A stretch of 48,716 bases of DNA from JAEULH01 sp034382075 (GCA_034382075.1 JAXMOZ010000013.1:1-48716), one strand, 5' to 3'. Counted from the stretch's first letter, positions 1-11,939 are shown. The notes: generated by a model not told the origin, from the sequence alone. Translations and numbers: made by a program.

Positions 1-532
1 GCCAGGCGGGGCGGAACGGCCCGAGCCTGCGCCTGCGGGCGAGGTTGACCGCGGCGCGGAAGGCCACCTCGTCGCTCAAGGCCCGGCGGGGCTGCGCCCC
101 GCCGGCGTCCGCATCGGCCCCCGCCCCTTTGCCTTCACCCGGGCCCGCGCCTCCGTCCGCGCCGCCTTCCCCGGCCACGCCAAGGTCCGCGGCGAGGCCG
201 GCCATGGCCTCCGCGACGAGCTCCGCGCCGATGCCCCTGGCCTTGAGGTGCGCCGCGATCAGCCGCGGCGAGGCGCCGCGGCCGTGCAGCTTGGCGGCGC
301 GGGCCAAGGCGAAGGCGCGATCGTCGACCAGCCCCGCCGCCCCCATGCGGGCTATGACCGCCTCGGCCATGGCGTTGCCCTCGGCCCTGTCGGTGCCGTG
401 GATGCGGGCCGAGCGCTCGACCCGGCGGCGGAGCACCCGGCGCAGGGTTTCGGCGGAGGCGGCGAATCGCTGCAAATAGAACAGCGCCACGTTCTCCAGG
501 CGCCGCTCGCTGACCGGCTTCGGCAGAGGCAT
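1..532 (-). CDS. recX: RecX family regulatory protein (3' end cut by window edge)
   Basis: The open frame starts at an ATG at 532 and runs off the left edge without a stop; 177 codons are visible. A purine-rich ribosome binding site (AGGGGG) lies about 9 bases upstream. Residues 10-35 carry the RecX hallmark of an aromatic/leucine helix followed by LRRVLRRRVERSAR, and later repeats show LVDDRAFALARAAKLHGRG and LIAAHLKARGI, matching the three-helix RecX repeats. RecX proteins bind RecA filaments and modulate recombinase activity. An unusual Gly/Ala/Asp/Glu-rich low-complexity insert lies at about residues 122-148, between the second and third repeats. The recA gene is not visible. Identification is strong from the motif pattern; full length is unknown. 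Confidence 0.85.
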   Translation of the reverse strand, partial: MPLPKPVSERRLENVALFYLQRFAASAETLRRVLRRRVERSARIHGTDRAEGNAMAEAVIARMGAAGLVDDRAFALARAAKLHGRGASPRLIAAHLKARGIGAELVAEAMAGLAADLGVAGEGGADGGAGPGEGKGAGADADAGGAQPRRALSDEVAFRAAVNLARRRRLGPFRPAW

Positions 533-738
533 GGCCGTTTCCCCCTGGCGCGGCGAAGCGTGCGGAATTGCTCGCAACTTCCGAGACCCGTGCCCTATAT
601 CGGCGCCTTGCACCGCCGCCGACACACAAGGTTTTGCCTGAAGCGCCCGCTCATGCAATGCACTGGCAACGAAAACCGGCGCGGCCGCATCCAGCCGCGG
701 CCGGCAGGCGCGGGACCAAGAACGAAGCGAGAGCCACC

Positions 739-2295
739 ATGCCTTATTCCTCCTCCGGCCGGGCCTCCTCCGGCCGAGCGCCGCTCCGGCGCTCCCCCCG
801 CGCCTGCGCCCGTGCCCGGGCTTGGGCCTGGGCCAACAACGCCGGGTCGATCCTCCTCGTGCTGGCGATCATGCTGACCTTGGCCGGGCCGCGGCCGGGG
901 ATGGCGGCAACGCCGGTGGACATGGGCGACGAGGACGAGCTGGTGCGCCACGCCACCGAGCAGTGGACCGGCGACTTCGACGCCATGAGCAAGCGCCGGA
1001 TCATCCGCGCCCTCGTGCCGTTCAACAAGATGATGTACTGGCTCGATGGCGCCAGCCAGCGCGGCACCGCCTACGAGGAGCTGCGGGCGTTCGAGGAGAC
1101 GATCAACAAGAAGATCAAGGACAAGGCGCTGGGGGTGCGGGTGGTCTATATCCCGGTGCCGCGCGACCAGCTCATCTCCGGGCTGGTGGAGGGGCGCGGC
1201 GACGTCGCCGTCGGCAACCTGACGGTGACGCCCGAGCGGGCCAAGCGCGTCGATTTCTCCCAGCCGTTTCTGGGCAACGTCAAGGAGGTGGTGGTCACCG
1301 GCCCCCACCAGCCGCCGGTCGCAAGTGTCGACGACCTGTCGGGCCGCGAGATCCACGTGCGCAAGTCGAGCAGCTACTACGAAAGCCTGACCCGCCTGAA
1401 CCAGCGCTTCGCCGCAGAGGGCAAGCCGCAGGTCAGCCTGCAGCTGGCCGACGAGAACCTCGAGGACGACGACCTGATCGAGATGGCCAACGCCGGCATG
1501 GTGCCGATGCTGATCATGGACGACCACAAGGCCCGGTTCTGGGCGCAAGTGTTCGACCGGGTCACGGTGCACGAGGGCGTGGCGGTGAGGGAAGGCGGCG
1601 AGATCGCGTGGGCGTTCCGCAAGAACAGCCCGAAGCTGAAGGCGGCGGTAAACGAATTCGCCGAAAAGCACAAGAAAGGCACGCTGTTCGGCAACATGAT
1701 GTTCAACCGCTACCTGGCCGACGCCAGCTACGTGAAGAACTCGCTGTCGGCAACCGATATCGCCAAGTTCAACCAGACCATCAGCTTTTTTCGCAAGTAC
1801 GCCGGCCTCTACGACTTCGACTACCTGATGGTGATGGCCCAGGCCTACCAGGAGTCGGGGCTGGACCAGAGCCGCAAGAGCCGCGCCGGCGCCGTGGGCG
1901 TGATGCAGGTGCGCCCGGCGACGGCATCCGACCCCAACGTCAACATCGCCGGCATCGACAAGCTGGAGAACAACATCCACGCCGGAGTGAAGTACCTGCG
2001 CTTCATCACCGACCGCTATTTCGCCGACGACACCGACCCGGTCAACCAGACGCTGCTGGCCTTCGCCGCCTACAACGCCGGCCCGGCGCGGATCGCCCAG
2101 CTGCGCAAGCTTGCCTCCGAGCAGCGGCTGGATGCGAACAAGTGGTTCCAGAACGTCGAGATCGTCGCGGCGAAGAAGATCGGCCGGGAGACGGTCGATT
2201 ACGTCGGCAACATCTACAAGTACTACGTCGCCTACAAGATGCTGGTGGACCAGCAGGCCCGCCGCGACAAGGCCAGGCAGGCGCTGGGCGGCTAA
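739..2295 (+). CDS. MltF-like membrane-bound lytic murein transglycosylase
   Basis: Predicted to cleave peptidoglycan in the periplasm. The ATG at 739 gives 518 aa with an Arg-rich N-region and a hydrophobic stretch (SILLVLAIMLTLAG) typical of a secretion signal. An in-frame ATG lies further upstream at 658, but the coding pattern there is weak. Residues about 75-300 form a solute-binding-protein-type domain (GVRVVYIPVPRDQLISGLVEG, then GDVAVGNLTVTPERAKRVDF). Residues about 345-470 form an SLT domain with the catalytic Glu372 in AYQESGLDQSRKS, followed by GAVGVMQV and AAYNAGPARI. This domain order is that of the MltF family. The solute-binding-like domain is presumably a regulator in this family rather than a transporter part. 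It stands alone, followed by a permease on the same strand after a 159-base gap. Confidence 0.88.
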   Translation: MPYSSSGRASSGRAPLRRSPRACARARAWAWANNAGSILLVLAIMLTLAGPRPGMAATPVDMGDEDELVRHATEQWTGDFDAMSKRRIIRALVPFNKMMYWLDGASQRGTAYEELRAFEETINKKIKDKALGVRVVYIPVPRDQLISGLVEGRGDVAVGNLTVTPERAKRVDFSQPFLGNVKEVVVTGPHQPPVASVDDLSGREIHVRKSSSYYESLTRLNQRFAAEGKPQVSLQLADENLEDDDLIEMANAGMVPMLIMDDHKARFWAQVFDRVTVHEGVAVREGGEIAWAFRKNSPKLKAAVNEFAEKHKKGTLFGNMMFNRYLADASYVKNSLSATDIAKFNQTISFFRKYAGLYDFDYLMVMAQAYQESGLDQSRKSRAGAVGVMQVRPATASDPNVNIAGIDKLENNIHAGVKYLRFITDRYFADDTDPVNQTLLAFAAYNAGPARIAQLRKLASEQRLDANKWFQNVEIVAAKKIGRETVDYVGNIYKYYVAYKMLVDQQARRDKARQALGG

Positions 2296-2454
2296 AGCGC
2301 GGAACGCGAAAGGGGGGGCGGGGCGCCGGGCGACCGCCATGGGGATCAGCGGCTTGCCCGAAACCGCGGCAAGGCCATGTTCATCAGCGACGGCCGCGGA
2401 CACGTCGCTGCGGCCGGCCGGGATCCTGTCCCCCTCCCCGACTGCGGTGGCTTG

Positions 2455-3234
2455 ATGCAGAGCGTGCGCTATTCCAACGCCCTGGGCCTGTGGACCCTCT
2501 ACTGGCGGGAGGTCCGCCGCTTCGCCAAGGTGTACAACCAGACGGTGCTGGCGCCGATCGTCACCACGCTGCTGTTCCTGGCCGTGTTCGCCCTCGCCCT
2601 CGGCCGGGCCGTGGAGACCGTGTTCGGCGTTCCGTTCATGGAGTTCCTGGCTCCAGGGCTGATCATGATGGCGATCGCCCAGAACGCCTTCGCCAACACC
2701 TCGTCGTCGATCATCATCGCCAAGGTGCAGGGCAACATCGTCGACACGCTGATGCCGCCGCTCACCGCCCATGAACTCACCCTGGGCATCGCCATGGGCG
2801 GGGTCACCCGCGGCGTCATCGTCGGCCTGGTCGTGGCCCTGGCGATCGAGATCTTCGTCCCGCTCCACGTCCACAACGCCTTTGCCATCGCCTTCCACGC
2901 GGTGATGGCGGCGCTGATGCTGTCGTTGCTCGGCATCGCCGGCGGGGTGTGGGCCGACAAGTTCGATCAGATGGCGGCCGTCACCAACTTCATCGTCACC
3001 CCGCTGTCGTTCCTGTCCGGGACCTTCTATTCCATCGACCGGCTGCCGCCGCTGTTCCAGGCCATCGCCCACGCCAATCCGTTTTTCTACATGATCGACG
3101 GGTTCCGCTACGGCTTCATCGGTCACGCCGACGTCGATCCCAGGATCGGGGTGGCGGTGATGGTGGCGGTCAACGCCGCGCTGTGGCTCCTGTGCTGGCG
3201 GATGTTCGCGCGGGGATACAAGCTCAAGGCCTGA
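2455..3234 (+). CDS. ABC-2 type transporter permease
   Basis: Integral membrane subunit of an ABC exporter, 259 aa. After a short cytosolic N-terminus (LYWREVRRFAKVYNQTVLAPIVTTLLFLAVFALALG) there are about six hydrophobic segments. The conserved ABC-2 loop features FLAPGLIMMAIAQNAFANTSSSII and the late FLSGTFYSIDRLPPLFQAIAHANPFFYMIDGFR are clear. This pattern is usual for drug or polysaccharide export permeases of the YadH/NodJ/DrrB type. The ATG at 2455 was chosen because it is the first residue of the conserved part; an in-frame ATG at 2377 would add 26 unlikely residues. No ATP-binding subunit is found on either side, which is odd because most family members sit next to their ATPase. Substrate unknown. 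Confidence 0.85.
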   Translation: MQSVRYSNALGLWTLYWREVRRFAKVYNQTVLAPIVTTLLFLAVFALALGRAVETVFGVPFMEFLAPGLIMMAIAQNAFANTSSSIIIAKVQGNIVDTLMPPLTAHELTLGIAMGGVTRGVIVGLVVALAIEIFVPLHVHNAFAIAFHAVMAALMLSLLGIAGGVWADKFDQMAAVTNFIVTPLSFLSGTFYSIDRLPPLFQAIAHANPFFYMIDGFRYGFIGHADVDPRIGVAVMVAVNAALWLLCWRMFARGYKLKA

Positions 3235-3487
3235 GACACATTCCACGCAAAAGCGAAAGACGCAAAGAGAATAACGGCGAGCCCACCACATGTTTGGGCG
3301 CTTGCCCCCGGCGCTCGGCTATTGTTTCCTTGTGCAGCGCTGTCTACGATGCCGCTCGACCGCCGGTCAGACTACCGGAGAGAGACTGAACCCGTGCTGT
3401 CGCCTCTGATGGGTGCTTCATCGGCGAGGATCAGGCTGCCGGCACCTTAAGACGGCGCCGGCGGTGCGAAACTGTGCGGGAAGCGGA

Positions 3488-3862
3488 GTGGGTAAGATAC
3501 CGGCAGGTCTTCGTGTTCTGGTGGTCGAAGACGAGTTCATGATCGCCATGGCTGTGGAAGCGGTGGTCACCGACGCCGGTGGGGTCGTCGTCGACATGGC
3601 GGCGACGCTCGAGCAGGCGGTGGCGCTGGCGGAGACGGCCGAGTTCGACGCCGCCCTGCTGGATATCAACCTCAACGGGCAGAACAGCTTTCCGGTTGCC
3701 CACATCCTCGGCAAGCGAGGCATTCCGTTCGCCTTCGTCACCGGCTATGGGCGGAAGATGGTGCCGGACGCCTTCGCCGCCGCGCCGATCCTGACCAAGC
3801 CATACGCCCGCAACGAGCTGATGCGGGTACTGGGCAGCCTGTCGGAAAACCACCTCCCCTGA
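3488..3862 (+). CDS. single-domain response regulator receiver protein
   Basis: A 124-aa stand-alone receiver domain with no output domain. The acidic pocket is in LVVEDEF near the N-terminus, the phosphoacceptor Asp59 in LLDINLNG, Thr85 in FVTGYG and Lys104 in LTKPYA; this spacing is canonical. The GTG at 3488 was chosen because GGAAGCGGA lies just upstream and the receiver fold starts a few residues later; an in-frame ATG at 3413 would add 25 non-conserved residues. Such proteins commonly pair with HWE/HisKA_2 histidine kinases in alphaproteobacteria. No kinase is visible within several kilobases, so its partner is encoded elsewhere. About 250 bases upstream (3235-3487) contain no recognisable gene. 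Confidence 0.85.
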   Translation: MGKIPAGLRVLVVEDEFMIAMAVEAVVTDAGGVVVDMAATLEQAVALAETAEFDAALLDINLNGQNSFPVAHILGKRGIPFAFVTGYGRKMVPDAFAAAPILTKPYARNELMRVLGSLSENHLP

Positions 3863-3875
3863 CCGACAGCCGGCA

Positions 3876-4505
3876 TTGGCGGCCGTGACCCACGGCCACG
3901 ACCCGCGCCGGCATGCGCCGGCCGCCATGCGCAACCAGGAGCCGATCCTCCAGGTGCTGCGCCGGGTCCTGCCGGCCGAGGGCAGCGTTCTCGAGATCGG
4001 TTCGGGCAGCGGCCAGCACGTCACCGCGTTCGCCGCGGCCCTGCCCGGCCTCGTCTGGCAGCCGAGCGACGTTGCCACCGACAATCTCGCCAGCATCGCC
4101 GCCTGGGCGGAGGAGGCGCCTCGGGCGAACCTGCGGGCGCCGCTCCGCCTGGACGCCGCCCGCCCGCCTTGGCCGGGCATGGAGCCGGCCAGCTGCGACG
4201 CCGTGCTCTGCATCAACGTCATCCACATCGCCCCGTGGGCGGTCTGCCAGGGGCTGCTCGCGGGCGCCGCCACGGCGCTGAAGCGTCCGGGCCTGCTCGT
4301 CCTCTACGGGCCGTACCGGCGGGCCGGCCGCCACACCGCACCCTCCAACGAGGCCTTCCACCGGATGCTGAAGCAGCAGGATCCGCGCTTCGGCGTGCGC
4401 GACCTGGACGACGTCGATGCCGAAGCCGGTCGCCACGGCTTCCGGCTGGAGGAGGTGGTGGAGATGCCGGCGAACAACCTCACCGTCGTTTTCCGTCTCG
4501 GCTAG
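3876..4505 (+). CDS. DUF938 family SAM-dependent methyltransferase-like protein
   Basis: About 209 aa. The N-terminal signature HAPAAMRNQEPILQVLRRVLP followed by SVLEIGSGSGQHVTAFA is typical of DUF938 proteins, with the glycine-rich SAM-binding motif at residues about 38-48. CDAVLCINVIHIAPW and the later LLVLYGPYRRAGRHTAPSNEAFHRML are further family landmarks. Substrates of DUF938 members are unknown to me. The start is uncertain: TTG at 3876 and GTG at 3885 are both in frame and neither has a good ribosome binding site. It begins 13 bases after the response regulator stop, so the two may be co-transcribed, though a functional link is not evident. Confidence 0.83.
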   Translation: MAAVTHGHDPRRHAPAAMRNQEPILQVLRRVLPAEGSVLEIGSGSGQHVTAFAAALPGLVWQPSDVATDNLASIAAWAEEAPRANLRAPLRLDAARPPWPGMEPASCDAVLCINVIHIAPWAVCQGLLAGAATALKRPGLLVLYGPYRRAGRHTAPSNEAFHRMLKQQDPRFGVRDLDDVDAEAGRHGFRLEEVVEMPANNLTVVFRLG

Positions 4506-4591
4506 AGCGGCTTGTCATACGGTTGATCCGCCAGAAGCAAAAGTTGGTTATCGCGAGCCGCGTAGCGGCGTGGCCCTCCAGTTCAAAAGCA

Positions 4592-4630
4592 GTGGATTGC
4601 CGCGTCGGCTTCGCCTCTTCGCAATGACAC
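4592..4630. repeat. interspersed repeat copy in convergent intergenic gap
   Basis: The segment between the DUF938 gene and the P-type ATPase contains a palindrome-like element whose reverse complement shares 21 of 22 bases (ATTGCGA-GAGGCGAAGCCGACG core) with the gap at 39198-39219. It lies between convergent genes, a usual place for short dispersed repeats in alphaproteobacteria. Confidence 0.5.
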
Positions 4631-4643
4631 GTTCTTTTGTTTC

Positions 4644-7388
<2,745 letters not shown>

Positions 7389-7664
7389 GGCCGAAGTTCC
7401 CTCCAAGTTGCAGGAAGATATGCGGCGCGTGAGCGCCCGGAGCCGGACGGACCCCACCGGGGGACCCGCTCCGAACCACCTCCCGGCCGCTGTGGCGCTG
7501 CCGTCCGAGCCCTCAGGGCCCTCCGCCGGGTGTAGGCGGCGGCACGCGCCGGTGCAAGCCTATCCGGGCCGGCCGGGTGCCCGCGCACCGGACGTTGGCC
7601 ACGCAACCGATGCCGACGGGAAGCGACGGCCACTCAACCGCGGCGGGGGCTCTGCAAATATGAG

Positions 7665-7694
7665 TTGAAAAAGCGGTTAAATCCTGCCTATCAT
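7665..7694 (+). promoter_or_regulatory. candidate sigma-70-like promoter for the DUF4212/symporter operon
   Basis: TTGAAA at 7665-7670 and TATCAT at 7689-7694 are separated by 18 bases, in a locally AT-rich patch unlike the GC-rich surroundings, about 90 bases before the DUF4212 start. This is pattern evidence only. Confidence 0.4.
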
Positions 7695-7785
7695 CAATCT
7701 AGACGGGTGTACGATGCAAAGGCGAGGCTTTGTCGGGGTGCTGGCAGGCCGAACCACAGAAACCCGCACAACTGGGAGGACTGGG

Positions 7786-8049
7786 ATGGCTGTGGAAGAT
7801 AGATCTGGCGCGAGTTATTGGCGAGCCAACATGAGGCTCGTCGGCGTGCTCTTGGCGATCTGGGCGCTGGTGTCGTTCGGCTTCGGGATCATTCTGAGGC
7901 CGCTGCTCGATACCATTCAGATCGGCGGAGTGGGCCTCGGCTTCTGGTTTGCCCAGCAAGGATCGATCTACGTCTTCATGATCCTGATTTTCGTCTACGC
8001 TTGGCGGATGAACAGGTTGGACCGCCAATTCCACGTCGACGAAGTCTGA
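7786..8049 (+). CDS. DUF4212 small subunit of sodium:solute symporter
   Basis: An 87-aa membrane protein with two hydrophobic helices (LVGVLLAIWALVSFGFGIIL and FWFAQQGSIYVFMILIFVYAW) and the family motif YWRANMRL near the N-terminus. Its C-terminus YAWRMNRLDRQFHVDE is typical of the small partner of VC_2705-type symporters. The ATG at 7786 has a strong GGGAGGA site 6 bases upstream; an in-frame start at 7714 has none. The large symporter starts 14 bases after its stop, so the two are one transcription unit and probably one complex. Confidence 0.9.
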   Translation: MAVEDRSGASYWRANMRLVGVLLAIWALVSFGFGIILRPLLDTIQIGGVGLGFWFAQQGSIYVFMILIFVYAWRMNRLDRQFHVDEV

Positions 8050-8063
8050 GAGGATCATGGATC

Positions 8064-9848
8064 ATGGACCTTACGACTCTTACCTGGATCATCGTCGGCG
8101 GCACCTTCGCGATTTATTTCGGGATCGCCATCTGGGCCAAGGCCTCCACGACCAGCGAATTCTACGCCGCGGGGCGCGGCATCAACCCCGTCGCCAACGG
8201 CATGGCCACCGCGGCAGACTGGATGTCGGCCGCGTCCTTCATCTCGATGGCGGGCCTCATCGCCTTCATGGGCTATGACGCCTCGCTGTTCCTGATGGGC
8301 TGGACCGGCGGCTACGTTCTGCTCGCCCTCCTCCTCGCGCCTTACCTGCGCAAGTTCGGCAAGTTCACGGTGCCGGAGTTCATCGGCGACCGGTTCTATT
8401 CGCAGACGGCGCGGATCGTCGCGGTGGTCTGCCTGATCATCATGTCGGTGACCTACGTCATCGGGCAGATGAAGGGCGTTGGCGTCGCCTTCTCCCGCTT
8501 CCTCGAGGTTCCGTACGAGGTCGGGCTGTACATCGGCATGGGCATCGTCTTCGTCTACGCCGTGCTCGGCGGGATGAAGGGCATCACCTACACCCAGATC
8601 GCCCAGTACGTCGTTCTCATCATCGCCTACACGATCCCCGCTATCTTCATCTCGCTGGCTCTGACCGGCCACGTTCTGCCGCAGATCGGCCTGTTCAGCG
8701 ACCTAACCACCGGCGCCGCGGCCGGCACCTCGCTGCTCACGAAACTCAACGCGACGATCTCCGAGCTCGGCTTCCCCGACTACACCTCGCAAAAGACGTC
8801 GACCCTCAACCTGATCCTTTACACCCTGTCGCTGATGATCGGCACGGCCGGCCTGCCGCACGTCATCATCCGGTTCTTCACCGTCCCGCGGGTGCGCGAC
8901 GCCCGGTCCTCGGCCGGCTGGGCGCTGGTCTTCATCGCCATCCTCTACACCACCGCTCCGGCCGTCGGCGCCATGGCGCGGCTCAACCTGGTCGATACCA
9001 TCCAGACGGGACCCGTGGGCGCGGCGCAGTCGAATCTGGCCTACGAAACCCGGCCGCAGTGGTTCAAGGACTGGGAAAAGACCGGGCTGCTCAGCTGGGC
9101 CGACAAGAACAACGACGGCCTCATCCAGTACTACGACGACAAGAGCACTGCGTTTAAGGCGAAGGCGGAAAGCCTCGGCTGGCGGGGCAACGAGTTGACG
9201 GTCGATCGCGACATCATGGTGCTGGCCAACCCGCAGATCGCAGGCCTGCCAAACTGGGTGATCGCGCTTGTCGCCGCCGGCGGTCTGGCCGCTGCCCTGT
9301 CGACGGCGGCGGGGCTCCTGCTCGCGATCTCCTCGTCGATCTCCCACGACCTGCTCAAGGGCGTGTTCTTCAAGGGCATCTCGGAACGAAGCGAGCTGCT
9401 CTGGGCGCGGATTGCGATGACCGGAACGATTCTCGTCGCCGGCTACCTCGGCCTGCATCCGCCGGGGTTTGCCGCGGAAGTCGTCGCGCTCGCCTTCGGT
9501 CTGGCGGCGTCGTCGATCTTCCCCGCGATCATGCTCGGAATCTTCGACAAGCGGACCAACGACCTGGGCGCCATCGCCGGCATGCTCGTCGGCATCACCA
9601 CGACGATGGTCTACATCTTCTGGTTCAAGGGCTGGTTCTTCGTCCCCGGCACCAACATGGCGCCGAACCTGCCGGAGAACTGGCTGTTCGGGATCGCTCC
9701 GGAGGCCTTCGGTGCCGTCGGCGCGATGCTCAACTTCGCCGTGGCCTTGGCCGTGTCGCGGGCGACGCAGGCTCCGCCCGAGCACATTCAGCACCTCGTC
9801 GAGGACATCCGCGTCCCGCGCGGTGCCGGAACGGCAACGGCCCACTGA
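8064..9848 (+). CDS. sodium:solute symporter, VC_2705-type large subunit
   Basis: A 594-aa inner-membrane secondary transporter of the SSS family. It shows the N-terminal signature FYAAGRGINPVANGMATAADWMSAASFI, the core YVIGQMKGVGVAF and YTQIAQYVVLIIAYTIPA, and GTAGLPHVIIRFFTVPRVRDAR. It also has the extra soluble segment (about residues 335-395, including WADKNNDGLIQYYDD) that marks the large VC_2705 group. Members are usually annotated as acetate or small-carboxylate permeases (ActP-like); the substrate here is an inference. The ATG at 8064 follows GAGAGGA about 10 bases upstream. It is followed by a strong hairpin terminator, so the downstream DUF294 regulator is probably separately transcribed or reached by readthrough. 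Confidence 0.92.
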   Translation: MDLTTLTWIIVGGTFAIYFGIAIWAKASTTSEFYAAGRGINPVANGMATAADWMSAASFISMAGLIAFMGYDASLFLMGWTGGYVLLALLLAPYLRKFGKFTVPEFIGDRFYSQTARIVAVVCLIIMSVTYVIGQMKGVGVAFSRFLEVPYEVGLYIGMGIVFVYAVLGGMKGITYTQIAQYVVLIIAYTIPAIFISLALTGHVLPQIGLFSDLTTGAAAGTSLLTKLNATISELGFPDYTSQKTSTLNLILYTLSLMIGTAGLPHVIIRFFTVPRVRDARSSAGWALVFIAILYTTAPAVGAMARLNLVDTIQTGPVGAAQSNLAYETRPQWFKDWEKTGLLSWADKNNDGLIQYYDDKSTAFKAKAESLGWRGNELTVDRDIMVLANPQIAGLPNWVIALVAAGGLAAALSTAAGLLLAISSSISHDLLKGVFFKGISERSELLWARIAMTGTILVAGYLGLHPPGFAAEVVALAFGLAASSIFPAIMLGIFDKRTNDLGAIAGMLVGITTTMVYIFWFKGWFFVPGTNMAPNLPENWLFGIAPEAFGAVGAMLNFAVALAVSRATQAPPEHIQHLVEDIRVPRGAGTATAH

Positions 9849-9908
9849 CCGGGCGGAAGCGGCGGGACCGGCGACAGCAACCGGTCCCGACCGTTCATTC
9901 GCCGGCCT

Positions 9909-9939
9909 GGACCCCGCCCGTGCGGGGTCCCTCTCTTTT
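9909..9939 (+). terminator. intrinsic terminator after symporter gene
   Basis: A perfect 9-bp stem (GGACCCCGC at 9909-9917 pairing with GCGGGGTCC at 9922-9930), a 4-base loop and a T-rich tail CTCTCTTTT form a classic rho-independent terminator 60 bases after the symporter stop. Confidence 0.8.
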
Positions 9940-10019
9940 GCCCCGCCGGCGCCGCGTCACGTCAGGAACCGTAGGCGGCCGGCGTTGAAGTCGCGTGCGC
10001 CCGAGTGTACGGCTTGCGA

Positions 10020-11939
10020 ATGAGCCCGTTTCCGGCAGACGGTGCGGACATGGCCCCTGCAGATCCATCTCCCGGCTCACCCCCGGCCGATCTCGCTGCG
10101 GTGCGCGACTTTCTTGCCGAAACGCAGCCCTTCGACGGTCTTCCCGCCGATGTTCTCGACGCGTTGAGCCGCTCCCTGTCCGTCGTGAGCGTCGAGGCGG
10201 AAGACGTGGTGCTCAAGCCGCACCAGCCGGTCAACAACCTCTACCTCGTGCGCTCCGGACGGATCGCGCTCTGTAGTCCCGGCGGCGCCGTTTGGGCGGA
10301 GCGGGTGGCGGGGCAGACCTTCGGCCTGCGCGCCCTCTTGAGCGACGGCTTCGCCATGTTCCGGGCCATCGCGCTTGAAGAGAGCCGCCTGTACCTGATC
10401 CCTGCCGCCGTCTTCACCCGGCTGAAGCTCGAACACCGCGAGGTGGATCGCTTTTTTACCCCGGTCGGCGGTGCCAGCCGAAGCCTCAGTCATGCCGACG
10501 ACCGCCTCAGCATCGAATACCAGAGCAACTTCATCGCCCTGCGGGTGCGCGATTTGATGACACCGGACCCGGTGACCATCGAGTTCGACCGGCCGATCCG
10601 CGAGGCGGCCCGGCTCATGCGTGAGCGCCGGATCTCGTGCCTGCCGGTGACGACCGCCGGCGCCCTCAGCGGGATCATCACCAACGTCGATCTCCGCGAC
10701 CGGGTGGTGGCCGAAGGCGTCTCTGCCGATGCCACGGTCGGGACGGTCATGACCCGCGACCCGTTGACCCTGCCGGCGGAACGGCTGGCCTACGATGTCC
10801 TGCTGACGATGCAGCAGCGCCCGGTCCGGCACTTGCCGGTCACCGACCAGGGCCGCCTCGTCGGCGTCATCACCAACACCGACGTTCTCCGCCGGCAGAT
10901 CAGCAACCCCGACACCCTGAGCGGCGGCATTCTCCGCCGGCCGACCGTCGCGAGTTTGGCCGAGGTGGTTGCGCAGGTGCCGCAGCTCCTCGTCGTCATG
11001 GCCGAGACCGGGGCTTCGGCGCACAAGATCGGCCTGACCATCACCACCGTGGCCGACGTGACCAGCTACCGGTTGCTTCAGCTCGCCGAGGACCGCCTCG
11101 GGCCGCCGCCGGTGCCCTACGTCTGGCTCGCCAGCGGCTCCCAGGCCCGCCAGGAGCAGGCCGGGGTCAGCGACCAGGACAACTGCATCGTTATCGACGA
11201 CAGCTTCGCGGAAGCGGAGCATGGCCGGTACTTCGACGAGCTGGCGGCGTTCGTCTGCGACGGGCTCAACGCTTGCGGCTACGTCTACTGCCCGGGCGAG
11301 ATGATGGCGCTGACGCCGAAATGGCGCCAGCCGCTGGCGCAGTGGAAGCGCTATTTCCACGCCTGGATGGACGAGCCCGCGCCCGAGGCGCGCATGCTGG
11401 CCAGCGTCATGTTCGACCTCCGGCCGATCCGGGGCGATACCCGGTTGTTCGACGCGCTGCAGCGCGACACCGGCGAGAGGGCGCACAGCGACAGCGTGTT
11501 CGTCGCCCACATGGTCGGCAACGCCCTGACACACACGCCGCCGGTGGGCGGGCTGCGACGGTTCGCCGTCATCCGCGGCGGTGACGCGCAAACGATCGAT
11601 CTCAAGCTGCAGGGCACGGTGCCCATCATCGACATGGCCCGGATCCACGCCATGCGCGCCGGAGTGAGGTCCGCAAACACCCGAGACCGGCTGATCGAGG
11701 CACACAAGGCCGGCGTGGTCAGCGCCCGCGGCATGCACGACCTGATCGACGCCTTCGAGTTTCTCTCGATCGTCCGGCTGAAGCACCAGTCGCGGCAGAT
11801 AAAAGCAGGTGAGCGGCCCGACAACACCCTCTCGCCAAAGGAGCTGTCGCGGATCGAGCGCCAGCACCTGCGCGACGCTTTTCTCATCGTGCGCGCCATG
11901 CAGAGCAACCTCGCCAACACCTACGCCATCAGCCGCTGA
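10020..11939 (+). CDS. cNMP-binding/CBS/DUF294 nucleotidyltransferase-like regulator
   Basis: A 639-aa cytosolic multidomain protein. Residues about 35-140 are a cyclic-nucleotide-binding-like fold (LKPHQPVNNLYLVRSGRIAL). Residues about 175-295 hold two CBS domains (VRDLMTPDPVTIEF and VGTVMTRDPLTLPA). From about residue 310 a DUF294 nucleotidyltransferase-like domain contains the GS-x-AR motif LASGSQARQEQAGVSDQDNC, followed by the DUF294 C-terminal substrate-binding helical domain. The N-terminal half of this kind of protein resembles sensors and the C-terminal half GlnD-like transferases. Genes of this family often sit beside DUF4212/SSS symporters, which supports a regulatory link to uptake. 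ATG codons at 10020 and 10050 and a GTG at 10005 are all possible starts; none has a strong ribosome site. Confidence 0.88.
   Translation: MSPFPADGADMAPADPSPGSPPADLAAVRDFLAETQPFDGLPADVLDALSRSLSVVSVEAEDVVLKPHQPVNNLYLVRSGRIALCSPGGAVWAERVAGQTFGLRALLSDGFAMFRAIALEESRLYLIPAAVFTRLKLEHREVDRFFTPVGGASRSLSHADDRLSIEYQSNFIALRVRDLMTPDPVTIEFDRPIREAARLMRERRISCLPVTTAGALSGIITNVDLRDRVVAEGVSADATVGTVMTRDPLTLPAERLAYDVLLTMQQRPVRHLPVTDQGRLVGVITNTDVLRRQISNPDTLSGGILRRPTVASLAEVVAQVPQLLVVMAETGASAHKIGLTITTVADVTSYRLLQLAEDRLGPPPVPYVWLASGSQARQEQAGVSDQDNCIVIDDSFAEAEHGRYFDELAAFVCDGLNACGYVYCPGEMMALTPKWRQPLAQWKRYFHAWMDEPAPEARMLASVMFDLRPIRGDTRLFDALQRDTGERAHSDSVFVAHMVGNALTHTPPVGGLRRFAVIRGGDAQTIDLKLQGTVPIIDMARIHAMRAGVRSANTRDRLIEAHKAGVVSARGMHDLIDAFEFLSIVRLKHQSRQIKAGERPDNTLSPKELSRIERQHLRDAFLIVRAMQSNLANTYAISR

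Noticed and set aside
595..3291. Very long minus-strand open frame of about 900 codons
   Set aside because: It is the complement of the transglycosylase and permease genes. The peptide is His/Asp/Arg/Gly-rich without family motifs, as expected from GC-biased third positions.
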